Shown: in pieces, positions 35,136 to 46,998 of the stretch
Numbering within the stretch: position 1 is the first letter of the stretch
Layout of the letters: each line of letters starts with the position of its first letter
Assembly: GCF_009727055.1 (NCBI RefSeq)
Contig: NC_052350.1
Span: 40,775,993 to 40,839,992 of the forward strand
Reading direction: 5' to 3'
Origin: Benincasa hispida
Taxonomy: Eukaryota > Streptophyta > Magnoliopsida > Cucurbitales > Cucurbitaceae
DNA: 64,000 nt
Position numbers and translations under genes: made by a program
Notes under the pieces: generated by a model
The model's input: the letters and a program-made list of their open reading frames with translations, nothing else
Database searches by the model: none
What the model was told of the DNA's origin: nothing

Positions 35136-35818
35136 TGGACGAGGTCATGCAGCCTATAGAAATGCGCTGCACGAACGTGGATAGTAGCTAGAGGAAGGAT
35201 GAGTGGTTGGAGGCGAGCGTTTGGAGGTGGCGATGGATGCCACGGGGTTAACGTCGACTAGGATCTGGGTGACGAGCATAGGTAGCGACCGCGTTGGCAG
35301 CTTGGGCTGGACGTCGGGGAGGGAGGTGGACAACACAAATGGATAAGAAACCAGAAGGAGGGAGCAGCGTTGTCACGAGGAAGAAGAGAGAAATTTCCCT
35401 TTTTTCTTTTTGCCTTGCATGTTTAACGAAACAACCCTAATATATATATATAATATTTTCTTTAAAAACCCTAATACCCCGCCCTCCCCCCCCCCCTCCA
35501 TAACCAAAATATACACATAAAATTTTTATTTCCCCCAATAAAATAAAATTTCCCACTTCAACCCCAACAATTCTAATTCCAAAAGAATTTAAATCTCCAC
35601 CGTTAATCTAATTAAAACCAAATAAAATCCACCCACTCAAAAACCCAAAATGTAATTCAATTATTAATAATTGAATTAAATCCATATATTTTACCAAGTT
35701 TAATTTAAATTGATTTATTTCTTCAAAATAAACAAATTTCAAATCTCTAAAATTTGAAATACAATCCCGAATAATTCAAGATAAATAAATGCAATTTCCT
35801 GAAATTTGGACGGTTACA
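35136..35818 (-). mobile_element. 3' LTR of a Ty3/Gypsy (Tekay-like) element
   Basis: On the minus strand the LTR starts TGTAACCGTCC at 35818, directly after a purine-rich tract (TTCTTAAGGAGGGTAGAA, about 35819-35836), and ends CCTCGTCCA at 35136, giving TG..CA and 683 bp. It includes GC-rich sequence, a poly-C run near 35482 and AT-rich runs. The 5' LTR is absent, so no target duplication can be tested; the five bases before it are CTACA. Confidence 0.7.
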
Positions 35819-38258
35819 TTCTACCCTCCTTAAGAAATTTTCGTCCTAGAAAGTTCTAATCTTGAAAGAGCTCTAGGTACTGAGCTCTCATCTCCTCCTC
35901 TTTTTCCCATGTTGCCTCTTCGAATTGATGATTCTGCCATAAAACCTTCATAGTGTTATCTCTCTGTTGTGCAGAACTTTCACTTCCTTGCAATAATCTG
36001 TATAGGCTTCTCTTCATAACTTAAGTTCTCATTCAACTACAAAAGCTCAAATCCACCACATGAGATGCATTTATTATGTACTTCCTCGGCATTAGGACAT
36101 GGAAAATATTATGTACTGCAAAGAGAGACGATGGTAATGCCAACAGATAAGCCACAAAGCCAATTTGCTCCAAAACCTCAAATGGCCCCATAAAACGCAG
36201 ACTTAGCTTCCCCTTCCTTCCAAACCTATGAACACCTTTCATAGGTGCTACTTTCAGGAACACTTTATCCCCCGCCTTGAACTCAAGATCTTTACAACTA
36301 ACTTCGACATAACTTTTCTATCTACTCTATATTGTTAGCATTCGAGCTCTAATCTTCTGCATGGCCTCATTTTTCATCCGCATCAATTCAGTTTCCACCA
36401 ACTTTCGTCCACCAACCTCACCATCTACAAAATTTACTATACAGAACTTCAAATGATGACATGCCAATAGTAGGCTGATAACTATTATTACATGCAAAGT
36501 CTACCAAATGCATGTGAGCGTCCTAACTTCCTGAGAACTTCAATGCACAAGTGTGCAACATATCTTCCAAAGTCTAATTCTAGTGCTCTGTTTGCCTGTC
36601 AGTCTAAGGGTGGAAGGTATTACTGAAATTCAACCAAGTCCCCAATACTGTCTGAAGGCTCTTCCAAAATCTGGAGTTAAAACAAAGGTCTCTGTCGGAC
36701 ACAATTGACAATGGCACCTTATACATCTCACCACCTCTATCATATACATTTGTGCCCACTTATTTATTGAAAACGTAGGCTTCCCTGGAATGAAATGCAC
36801 TACCTTAGTGAGCTTATCTGCTAACACCCATATTACTGAATAACCCTTCGTTGTTCTTGGTAAACCCAAATGAAATCCATCGAAACACTGTCCCAGTTCC
36901 ATTTTGGAACGCTCAAAGGTTGTAACAAACCTACTGGCTTCTGTCTCGGGGCCTTCATCTACTGACAGACTAAACATTTACTGACATATTCAGCTATCTC
37001 CCTCTTCATATCAAACCACCAATAATATTGTTTCAAGTCTTGATACATCTTGTTGTTGCCAGGATGTATTGAGAATGGAGAGTTATAAGCTTTTGCCAAC
37101 AATTCACTCTTAAGACTATTGTCTGCAGATACGTATAAACATCCCTAGTAAAGAATACCATGATCCAAGGACGTTGAAAATTCATTGTCTTGTCTTAATT
37201 CCACCTGATGGAACTTCTGCATAAGGTACGAATCTCCCTACTGTGCATCTATAATTCTCTGCCTCAAAGTCGATTGTATTGTCAACCGTGCTAGTTGCGA
37301 GGTGACTTCCCCCACCGCTACTGCAATCTCAACTTGTTCAAAATCTATTACATAGTTGAGCTTGTGAGATGATAAGGTTATTGAATGAGATGTCTTTCTA
37401 TTTAGATCATTGGCCACCACATTTGCTTTGCCTGGGTGGTACGGTATCTCACAATCATAATCCTTTACTGATTTGAGCCACTGGCACTGCCTCATATTTA
37501 ACTCTTTCTGGGTGACGAAATATTTCAAACTCTTATGGTCGATGAAAATCTATATCGTTTCCCTGTATAAATAGTGTCTCCAAATATTTAAGGCAAAAAC
37601 CATGTCGCTAGCTCTAAGTCATGAGTGAGATAGTTCTACCCATGGTTCTTCAATTGGCAGAGGCATAGGCAACCACTTTACCATGCTGCATAAGCATACA
37701 GCCTAACCCCTTCTTAGAAGCATTACTTCAAATAAAAAAAACTTTTGGAACCCTCTGTACTGCAAGAATCAGAGTAGAGACCAGCTTCTACTAGAGGTCC
37801 TAGAAACTATCCTTGCAAGCTTTGCTCCAAACAAACGATGCTCCCTTTCTAGTCAATTGAGTCAAAGGGGTGGCTATGCGAGAGAAATTCTCTACAAACT
37901 GATGGTAATAACCTACCAACCCTAGGAAACTGTGCACCTCACAGACTGTCGTGGGACAGGGCCAACTCATAACCACCTCAATTTTAGCTGGGTCCATGAC
38001 ACGCCATTCTTCGACACCACATGCCCAAGAAATAACACTTTACGTAGCCAAAATTCACACTTGGAGAATTTAGCATACAACTTATCCTCCCTTAGAGTTC
38101 CAAAGACCTTCCTAAGATGTTTCTCAAGCTCTGCCTCTGTCTTGTAATAGACCAAAATATCATCAATAAAAACTATCATAAAAGTATCAAAAATATCTTT
38201 GAACATTCTGTTCATCAAGTCTATAAACACTGCTGGAGCATTGGTTCATCCAAACTGT
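35819..38258 (-). pseudogene. Ty3/Gypsy pol fragment (RT, RNase H, integrase), 5' truncated
   Basis: On the minus strand from 38258: reverse transcriptase from [15 protein letters not shown] with active site FIDDILVY (38180-38145), [20 protein letters not shown]; then SFLGLVGYYHQFVENFSRIA (38.0-37.8 kb); RNase H end (37528-37238, [16 protein letters not shown]); integrase core (36977-36630, [23 protein letters not shown]); and the C-terminal block MKGVHRFGRKGKLSLRFMGP (36263-36033) followed by FRGRNF-type end sequence. Stops and shifts break it throughout. Gag, protease and the first half of RT are missing; it begins abruptly at a Copia LTR scrap. Confidence 0.9.
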
Positions 38259-38379
38259 CGAATAAAATTTCTCAGAAATAAATAAATCGTTTGTACATTA
38301 CAATTACAAACTATAAGATCCACGAGATTTAGGGCATTAACCCCAACAATCTTCCACTTGTCCTAAAGCTAGTGGGTGT
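38259..38379 (-). mobile_element. Copia polypurine tract and LTR start, scrap
   Basis: On the minus strand the sequence runs GGACAAGTGGAAGATTG then TTGGGGTTAATGCCC, the common plant Copia polypurine tract followed by an LTR start. About 85 bp of LTR remain before the Gypsy fragment begins at 38258, and it abuts the Athila-like LTR at 38380. This scrap belongs to neither neighbour. Confidence 0.6.
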
Positions 38380-39799
38380 TGAAAAGCATCTAAAAACTGA
38401 TTTATTACCTTCAAATTTAGAACTAATATTGCTAGTTTTGTTTGGTTTATGTGGTTTATTAAGTAATTTCAGGAAACTAAGCATCATGAGCAATTTATGC
38501 AAAAAGGATAAAAAAAAAACCTGGGGCAAAACTCCAATTTTGAGCAGTTACGGATTGGCTATGGAATTAGAAAGAAACTAAGGACCAAAAATCAAGAAAA
38601 GAGGCAAGTTTGGAAGGAAATTTGGGGGGGGGGAGGAGGGCCAGCATTGGAAGAACGTTGCAACGCTGCTCCCTGATGTTGTAGATTTGAGACCAATTGG
38701 AAATAGCGCAGCGTTGCAATGCTACGACTTTGATGTGTGGCTGGCATGGCGCCAGTGTTGCAACGTTGGTTTGCAACATTACAATGCTGAGAGCATATTA
38801 TAAATAATAGTGTTGCACCACCATGTCTGGGGGGAAGAAAAAAGAATGAATCAATTTTGATAGATTTTACCTAAATTCTAATCCGTACAAGAGCCGAAAT
38901 AGAGCAATTCTGATCATTTTTAGTTGAAGATTCGAGATTTTGATTAAGAGTTAATCTGAGAGCGTTTCTGAATTGATCGTGACAGGAAGATCGATCGCGA
39001 TCATGTAGTTTTGTTAAAAAACAATTCGGTATTCGTGGCAAGATTCAAGAAAATTGTGATTAGGATTTGAATCTACTGAGGGAGATCGTTCTACTTTGTT
39101 AATTTATTTTCTGCCATAATGATTGTATGTTTGTTGAATATTGTTATCGGAATCATATGTGGCTAAACTCTTTTATTCTGGGGTGTTTTTCGATTTTAGG
39201 GATTTTACTTTGGATATTGAATTTACAATTTATTCATTTTACATGGATTTCTAAATTATTTGTGCTTATGGCGTTTGATTGACTGATCACTAATTAAATG
39301 AACCTAAGTTAATTAGATGTATCGAGAGAGAATTTAATTCGCTGGACACAATAATTTAGACTGTTATTTGAAATTGCACGAGAGTGAATTTAGAATAATA
39401 AGGTGTGCGATTGAAGGGTCTTAATGCTGTAACTATTCAAGCGATAAAAGAGATTCAGGTCGATGGGTAGTTATTAGGATGGTTTGAGCTCGAGAGAGGA
39501 TTTCCTGATTTTAGAACTTCTAGCCTCAATCTATCAATTTCAATCAATTGCATGTCATATTCATTGTATTCCCTAAATGAAACATCACCTTAGAATTGTT
39601 TTACTTTGAATTGTTATTGTGTGTCTCTGAATTTTTGTCATCCGTAGTTATAGATAAAAATCATCTTTTGGTTTCTTGGATAAAATTAACGAAGAACTGT
39701 GATAGCTAGGTTAGGAAAAATTTGCTCACACCGGTCCCTGAGGATGATACCCTATTTGGGATTTATTACTTCGATTGCGCGCACTTGTGCATACCATCA
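38380..39799 (+). mobile_element. 5' LTR of an Athila-like Ty3/Gypsy element
   Basis: It runs from TGAAAAGCATCT (38380) to ATCA (39799), about 1,420 bp, and aligns to the 3' LTR at 56807-57763 along its first two thirds. A TATA box (TATAAATA, 38799-38806) is preceded by several copies of GCGTTGCAACGCT-like palindromes (38650-38790). After the LTR lie six bases and the primer-binding site. The two LTRs differ at many positions, so the insertion is not recent. Confidence 0.85.
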
Positions 39800-39805
39800 A
39801 GTTTT

Positions 39806-39823
39806 TAGCACCGTTGCCGGGGA
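39806..39823 (+). other. Primer-binding site, tRNA-Asp type
   Basis: TAGCACCGTTGCCGGGGA resembles TGGCGCCGTTGCCGGGGA, the tRNA-Asp-complementary site known for Athila elements, with two changes at the 5' side. It lies six bases after the LTR end and 112 bases before the gag ATG at 39935. Confidence 0.85.
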
Positions 39824-39934
39824 TTGGCACGAAAATTTTTCCCAAATTTAATATTGCTAAAGACTGAGTCGATCTTAATTTAGGCTTTTTGTTTTTGTTC
39901 TATTTTGTAGCTTTCGTAACTTGAGTTTGCCACC

Positions 39935-41232
39935 ATGGGAGATCAAGGGGGATTTAACCGAACCATTAAAGAATATTTCCTTCTAGCTATCCCCACGACC
40001 CAAAGGGGCATTTCAAAGACCCCAATTAATGCCAATAATTTTGAATTGAAACCGAGTTTAATTCAAATGGAACGAGACCTTGCATTCAGAGGAACTCCAC
40101 ATAAAGAACCCACATAAGCACATCCGCTCTTTTCTGGAAATTAGTGGAACTGTAAAAATAAATGGAGTCTCTTCTGATGCTATTCTCTTGTGACTGTTTC
40201 ATTTTTCTATGCAGGACAAGGCAAGGGATTTGTTGGAGTCACTTGCAATGGGGAGCATAACTACATGGGAAGAGTTAGCCCAAGCCTTTTTGAACAAATT
40301 CTTCCCTCCTGCGAAAACCAGTAGATTAAGGACAAAAATTCGGACACCCAAGCAGAAAGAGGATGAGCAACTATTTGAGGCATGGGAATGGTATAAGGAG
40401 TTATTGCAAAAGTGCCCCCAACTTAGGTATTCTGACTGGTTGCATATTCAGTTTTTCTATAATAGATTGACTAGTACTACGAAATCCATCTTGGATGCCA
40501 CTACAGGTGACTCAATTTTTCAAAGACTCCAACTGCTACTCAGGCACTGTAAGAAGATATGGCCACCACAAGTTATAATTGGCCATCAGAACGGGGCACA
40601 TCTAGAGTGGTAGGCCTATACGAGCTCGATGAGATAGGGTCTTAAAGAAACAAGTGGCTATTTTTACTAACGTAATTAGTCATTTGTCTGCAGGTACCCA
40701 ACAATTGCTTTGATAGCAGCATGCCATGCAACGCCATCATGGGAGGTGTTAATCATTGAGCAGGCAAATTTTGTGCATCAACACAACCAGTTTCGAGGAG
40801 TACATTAGAACCCATATCAGACACACCAACCGCCATATTATCAGTCAAGTTTGCGTAATCATGAAAGATTCTCTTATGCTAACACTAAAAGTGTTTTTCA
40901 GGGCCATCCAAGTTTTTCAACTCCTCCACCACCACCTGAGCAGAAGCCCTTAATGGAGGAATTGATAAGGGAGTTCATCACAGAATCTAGAAGTAGGGCG
41001 AACTACTTCGAAAGTACCATGACCAGCCATGGAAAGGCCATTTAGAACCTAAAGGCCCAGTTTAACCAGATGGTGACCACAATGAATGTTATATAGTTAG
41101 GTAAGTTCGCCTGCTGTGCTAAGAAAAGCCATAAGGAGGAGTGCAAGGCAATGAATTTGAGAAGTGGGAGAGTAGTAGCTAAGTCCGAATGGGGGGATGA
41201 GGATGCATAGAAGGCCGATGATCCTATGAGAA
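39935..41232 (+). pseudogene. Athila-like Gypsy gag, broken
   Basis: The frame opens MGDQGGFNRTIKEYF at 39935 (GCCACCATGG context), continues to NNFELKPSLIQM and stops at 40117. The retrotransposon gag core follows at 40209-40613: RDLLESLAMGSITTWEELAQ, NKFFPPAKTSRLRTKI, EAWEWYKELLQKCP. The tail carries TPPPPPEQKPLMEELIREFI (near 40920-40980). Several stops and shifts separate these. Coding sequence is cut at 41232 by the CACTA transposon and resumes at 51606 (protease side). The gag packages element RNA when functional; this copy cannot make a full protein. Confidence 0.88.
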
Positions 41233-42079
41233 CACTACAAGAATTCTGGACTTTAATGTCGATTGTCATTTGAAGCCCAAAATCCATTGAAGCCCTTTAA
41301 ACCGACATTGAAGCCCAGAATCTATGTCCGTTTTTTTCAATTATTGTCCATTTTTTTAAATTCCGTTGTCGAATCCATTTTTAATATCGGTCAAAAAGTT
41401 TAAAACGACATTATATGTCTCATGCTGGGTCAGGAAATGTCAGTCATTGTTTTTTATTAAAAAATATAAAAATATTTGCATGGCAAGCCATCAATATTTG
41501 TCTTCCACTTATGAATTCACTGAACTCAAACATGAAATATAACAATAGACAGAATAATATACTCTACCACAAAACTAAATACAAAGTTATCTGCAATGAA
41601 ACACACTTCTATAATAATTTATCCACAAACAAGAATTAATATTTCCAATCCATTATATATACTCATCAAATATGAAATAAACACACTAATCATCAACATT
41701 TATATATCGATAACACACTTTCATAGAATAATAATGATAATTATCAACCACCTCTATAATAATCATTTCTCTCATTCACTAATATCAATTAGTACTTCCA
41801 TGAATACTTACACCAAATAGCCCATAAACAAAAAAATTATACATAAATCTTCCAATAAACAGATCATGGTTAGATAAATTTACATTCATTCTAAGCTAGC
41901 ATTTACATTCTATTGAGACAAAAAACAAGAAGTACATCCTTACACAAATCGGCCAACAAAACTTGCCCATTGGGTTCGAATTACATCAATCTCTCCTTGG
42001 GTATATACATTTTTTGTATTGAACTACAAAGAGAAAAAAAAAAGGATAAACTCATCATAAGTTTACATCCATTTATTAA

Positions 42080-44775
42080 ATTAAATCTAGTATATAAAAA
42101 ATAAATAATTTACGTACGAGGCTAGTAATGGGAGTAGTAGGATTATGCACTATTTCATGTATATACTTTTGCACATAGTACCCACATCCTAAAGAATCTA
42201 ATTGACGGGGGCATAACATATAAAGAAGTTGAAAACAATTATTCTTATGTTCGAATGAACATAATTGTTTAGAAATGAATGCAAATTTACCTTTACAGGT
42301 TTCCATTTTGGAGAAGACCAATAGTGTTGGAGATCGTGCTTGGCTTGCCATGTTTTAAATCCACTAAATAGTTTGAAAACATTAGTTAAACATAAATACT
42401 TCAATTAAGAGCTAAGAAAGTTCGATTATAGTTTCCATTTTGGAGCTAAGAAAATCCTCTTGAATCTTACTTTGAATAGAGTCCAAAACATAAACAAAAT
42501 TTTCTTGTAGATTGATTACAATCAATATCCAATGATAACTATAATAAGCAACAATTTTGAAATATTAGTACGCGTATAATGAAAATTAAAAATAACTAAA
42601 GAACTTGTATTTACTTAACCTATGCTATATGGAATAAGGACTAATTGGTCCAAATTAGCCAATTCTAGTTGGTTGGCTAAATTTCTGGATTGAATATCTT
42701 GAGACTTCACGTGTGGTAATATTCTTGCTTGATCAATTATAAAAAAACTTCTTTGTAATATCACAACCACATTCATCCCAAAGATATCTAAACAAAGTAA
42801 AAGTTATTATTTAAACATGAAACAAAATATAAATGAGTGAATCTAGATGAGTAATACTTACGCAATGTATGTCAAAATACACATGTACCCTATTTCAACC
42901 ATATTGCAATATTGGATCAGATCATCGTGGCCTAAATAAAAAAAAAAATCTCTTCCAAATACATGCTTGTTCAAATTGATACGGATCAAGTCTACATCAT
43001 TCATGTTATGCATGGCATGTCTGTTCAAGAGTTTGATGGTACAATTAGCGTCAGTATATTTGGAGGACTGGTCGAAGCTCTTAGTTGTTGAATGGTCCTA
43101 CCATAACCAAAGTTACAAAAATTCAAAGTATGAAAAATAATAAATAACCAAACTCATATACTGAAAAAGAGGCATACTTTTAAGTTCACGAGGCCATGTT
43201 ACGAAGTTGTCCATTGCTTGATTTAAGGACTCTATTTTTCCCTTCATAGGAATTGGTATAGGCAAATCTTCTCCCATGACAATGTCAATCAGAAATTTAA
43301 CAGTTAAGCATGACACATCATCATCAAATGTTGTGGCTACTGCAACAATATTATCTACAGTTCCTATAGCCAAGTGACGTGGTGTCCTCTTAACAAATTT
43401 AAAAGAACTAATGTCATACATGGTTAAGCACAATATGATTAAAATTTAAAAGTCACAACAAATAAATTGCCTCCAAATCTTCTTTAGGCATCTTCTCAGT
43501 ATCTTCTTCTTCAGATGCACTTAGTGCGATACTTCCAACAGATGATTTGGACTGATGAGATTGTCTGCTATGAGTTTTTTCTCTTAACACTTTACCATGT
43601 CGAACATTTTTTTCATTAGAGCCTCCTTCAATTTATTGGCTCATTGAAGACTTTGGTTTTACTAATTTGAAATATTGGGAATGGGAAACAAAATCACCCA
43701 TTCCTTTAACACGTCCCCAATATTCCTCTGTACCCAATGCTTTGGTCAAAACATCTTCACCTTCATAGACTTCGGCCAATTTATCCTGTAAAACATATTA
43801 CAATTTTCACACATTATATATATGCCATCTTAAACTTTGCACAATATAAACTTACAATTTGTTAGCACATTCTCGAGTGGCTTCATCAAAGTATTCATTA
43901 TTTTTTCCTTTTCGTGTTTCTTTCCATAAAGTCGCCCGATAAGAAGGATCACTCATTAGGTTCTACATGGACATACATATTTAATTAGCATAAACATATT
44001 AGAATAAAAGATTTAATTTAAGTCAAAAAAATTACTAATTCTTGGGCAAGATTCGTATAACCTTTTCAAGAAATGTGATGATTATATACACATTTCGCAT
44101 GTCTTTCTTTTTGAAGACGACTGATTTCCTGTGCAACAAATCTAATTGAAGTTACCTATTAGTGATAATATTGACATTTATTTAGAATGATTTACATCCC
44201 ATTCTTCACTCAATCATTCATTAACAAATGATGTCCACTGATCTTGCTCTATATGAGAATATTGTTGGGGAGGAAATTGCAAGACCGAGGGTTCATCCTT
44301 AAATGGAAGCATGAACTTTTGAGTCAATGTGGTCATGAAAGTCCAAAACTTCCTAGATGCAGACATGAGTATACCATGTTTGGACTTAGAGTCCACATCG
44401 AGTGACATCTGCACAATGAAAAAAGTAGTAAACAATATACTAATAAACTACTATGCACATGAATTAAAGTTTTAGAAAACATACCACTACATAATCAAAA
44501 AGTTTATCTTTTAAATGGTTTGGAACTTTTTTCCAAGAACTATACGTTATAGGTATTTATTGTCGAACACAAACTCCTATATAACTTTGCATCTTCTTTG
44601 CACCAAATCCAATCAGTTATCCATGTTCATTATAATCAATGGCCAACCGTTGCCCATATGTTCTCATTTGTGCCAACTCAGACATAGTAGTTGAGCCACG
44701 TGGAATACTTATTCTGCTATTTTTTTGTGGGATCAGATTTCTATCATCCTCACTGCTACTTCCTGAATTTTCCAT
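42080..44775 (-). pseudogene. CACTA second gene: Transposase_24 (TNP1/TnpA-like) region with C-terminal Ulp1-like protease
   Basis: It appears to be spliced. A start at 44775 gives MENSGSSSEDDRNLIPQKN and TMSELAQMRTYGQRLAID. Next come SLDVDSKSKHGILMSASRKF and LPFKDEPSVLQFPPQQYSHI (44410-44214), RATLWKETRKGKNNEYFDEA (about 43950-43870) and DKLAEVYEGEDVLTKALGTE (about 43790-43720), the order seen in plant Transposase_24 proteins. 43433-43113 (RTPRHLAIGTVDNIVAVAT, LPIPIPMKGKIESLNQAMD) resembles the DUF8039-type linker. Near 42220-42160 CPRQLDSLGCGYYVQKYIHE matches the catalytic Cys region of C48/Ulp1 SUMO proteases (Cys in GCGYYV). Known TnpA-type proteins bind subterminal repeats. The exon set is inferred; a frameshift or stop near 44617 and others suggest it is dead. 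Exact exon borders are not resolved. Confidence 0.75.
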
Positions 44776-44785
44776 GTCAATCTGC

Positions 44786-44809
44786 AAAAAAAAAAAAAAA
44801 AAAAAAAAA
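44786..44809 (-). repeat. A24 homopolymer upstream of the CACTA second gene
   Basis: Twenty-four A (T on the gene's strand) lie 11 bases upstream of the ATG at 44775. The run is read as poly-Phe if the frame is extended to the ATG at 44820, which argues for the downstream start. Confidence 0.9.
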
Positions 44810-45090
44810 CCATTATTCACACAAAAAACATATAATCTTAATGTTTAAATACATACAATCATAGTAAATACATACCATATTTAATACATTATTTATCGAC
44901 CCATCTACCCTCATAATCAGTTCTAATGTATGTGGATGTTGTATCATCAATCTCAATAAATGTACCAACATTGGACATTCTTTGTATACCTCCATAACCA
45001 CACTCTTGTAGCATATCTTCTATTTCATCTTCATAAAAATCATATTCAATTGTTCATTGTGGAAATGTTAAAACTATTGACCAGCCTGAA

Positions 45091-46998
45091 TTTGCAGGGT
45101 CTTTTACATAAAAGACTTGTTTTGCTTGAGAGACTAAAATAAATGGGTTTGATTTATGTCCAATACGATTGAGGTCTATGATGCGTTTTGTTAATGTGAT
45201 GAAATAATGGTGTAGAATGCGATGGTGGAATATGCGTTGTGCATGAAATTTTTCCCAGCAAGATCCAAGTATAAATCCTACTGAGTTTCCTGGTAAGCCC
45301 AGGGTCAAACACAGGGACTAAGGAAACAGTATGCAATGGTAGTTTTAGATCTCTTTGCGGTGACAAATGAAACAATATGTTGGTTGGTATGTTGTTTGAA
45401 GTATAAAGTTTATGCGGCGGAGTTGATAAAAGTGTTAATAATATGAAAGATGCGATGAGTATGCGGGGGAACGGGTTGAGAAGGGTTTTAGCTAACACTT
45501 CCTAAGGTTGCGTTCATGTTATGTGATCATGCTACATACATATAACAGCAAGTCATCTCTCAATGCAAATGCTATGGCTTCTAGTTTTAGAACGCATGTG
45601 ATGTATGTGATGGTGTCTATAGAACCTACGTTTAAGCCTCTATTCTTGTCTATGCGATGATGAATGACACACACATACACAAGGCGACCGCATACTACCA
45701 TAACCTATCTCTAGGTTGCATGCGATGCATGTTGACAAATAGAGCTTATCTCTAAGTCTCTATCTCTTGCTTATGCAAATCTAATCTTTCTCTCTCGAGT
45801 CTAAATTCAAACTAGCTTTCTCAAGTCTTAGGTTCTTTCTTTAGACTCTCTCTCGAGTAGCTCTAAAGGGTGATGGACGCAACATAAGACAAGATGATCG
45901 CATGCAATGAAGGTCCTAGGTCATGTTAGCTAAGTACTTCTCAACCCATTCAAAAGTTTAGTTACTCATGCGTATTGTAAAGAGAGTGAACAGATGTAGA
46001 AATGCAAGTTCCATTCTATATATGAAATTGAAATACAGAATGACAATGTGAAATACAGATAAAAAGCCTGGTAGCAATTTCTTGCTGCCCAAGGCTTTTA
46101 CACTATTCTTCTCTACTCTGCTCAAAAGATATTCTTGCTCTCGCAAGAGTCGGCTCGCTCTCTATTTTCCATGCTCTCTGGAACTCTTTTGAGCTGACCA
46201 GGACGATTTTCTGGCATCTTTTCCCTTCTCTCGCTTCCACTTTCTAAGTGTAAGAAAACTATGAACAAGGCTAACTATCTTCTTTATGGTGACCTCTCTG
46301 AACTGGGCGAACTCCATAACTCCTTAAATGAAGGTGGCCTTCGATATTTATAGAGCTTCAGGGTGAAGAGCATTTTCTCTCAAATGATTGCACTGATGGG
46401 ATGTCATTAATTCTCTGCCTGATGCGCCGAATAATTGTCACCAAAAAGTTGAGTGTACTTGCTACAGTGTCGTTAACGGCTTGTCAACTTAATTCGGAGT
46501 CGACCATCATCAGCTTTCTGTCCCATCGTGATTTATTAAGCTTTCACCTTGATGCACCGACTCTATGCGGCCATCTTCTTGAGTAGATCTTCGCGAAAGC
46601 ATATGATTGCATAGCCTTACAGTCGCAATCTCTTATGCACTCGGAATAATTTCCTTGGATCTCAATTTCGCCTTGCGTCAACGCATTTTCCTGCATAAAA
46701 TACATAAGTTAGCTGTTTTTAATGCGATGGACGCATGCGTTCATAATGTTATAAACTTAATGCTTTTGTACGCAATTTTATATATTTTTACCGTTGCAAT
46801 CCATCATTGTTTTATAACTTTGCCTGTAATAACGTGCATTTCTGCCTGTTATCAGTCCATAATAGTAAACCCAAACTCGTCTGTTTGCGGGGTCTTTTAC
46901 ATAAAATACTTGTTTTGCTTGAGAGACTAAAATAAATGGGTCTGATTTATGTCCAATACGATTGAGGCCCACAATAGTAAACCTAAACACGTCTGTTT
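45091..46998 (-). repeat. 111-bp tandem duplication in the DUF4216 exon, first copy split by an LTR
   Basis: TTTGC-GGGTCTTTTACATAAAA through CCAATACGATTGAGG occurs at 45091-45174 and 46884-46967 with about three differences. AATAGTAAACC-AAAC-CGTCTGTTT occurs at 46860-46886 and 46971-46998. Together they define a unit of 111 bp repeated in tandem, with the 1.68-kb LTR inserted in the left copy. A shift of 111 bp adds 37 codons and keeps frame. Confidence 0.85.
45179..46854 (-). mobile_element. Solo LTR, 1,676 bp, inside the CACTA transposase gene
   Basis: The insertion runs from TGATGCG (45179) to TTATCA (46854): TGAT/ATCA inverted ends and flanks GTCTA (45174-45178) and GTCCA (46855-46859), a 5-bp target duplication with one change. 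No protein-coding retroelement frame was found inside. The sequence is rich in GCGATG/CGCAT motifs (45190-45700, 46720-46745). Its minus-strand start, TGATAACAGGCAGAAATGCA, resembles the start TGATATCTGGTAGAAATGCA at 58594. The minus orientation is inferred from that likeness. Confidence 0.8.

Noticed and set aside
38567..38779. 70-codon minus-strand frame in the Athila-like LTR
   Set aside because: It covers the palindrome cluster in the LTR promoter region and has no recognisable similarity.
45091..46967. 84-bp target-site duplication flanking the insertion in the CACTA gene
   Set aside because: The right flank of the insertion continues the target before the second copy begins, which shows an older 111-bp tandem duplication; the real target duplication is 5 bp.
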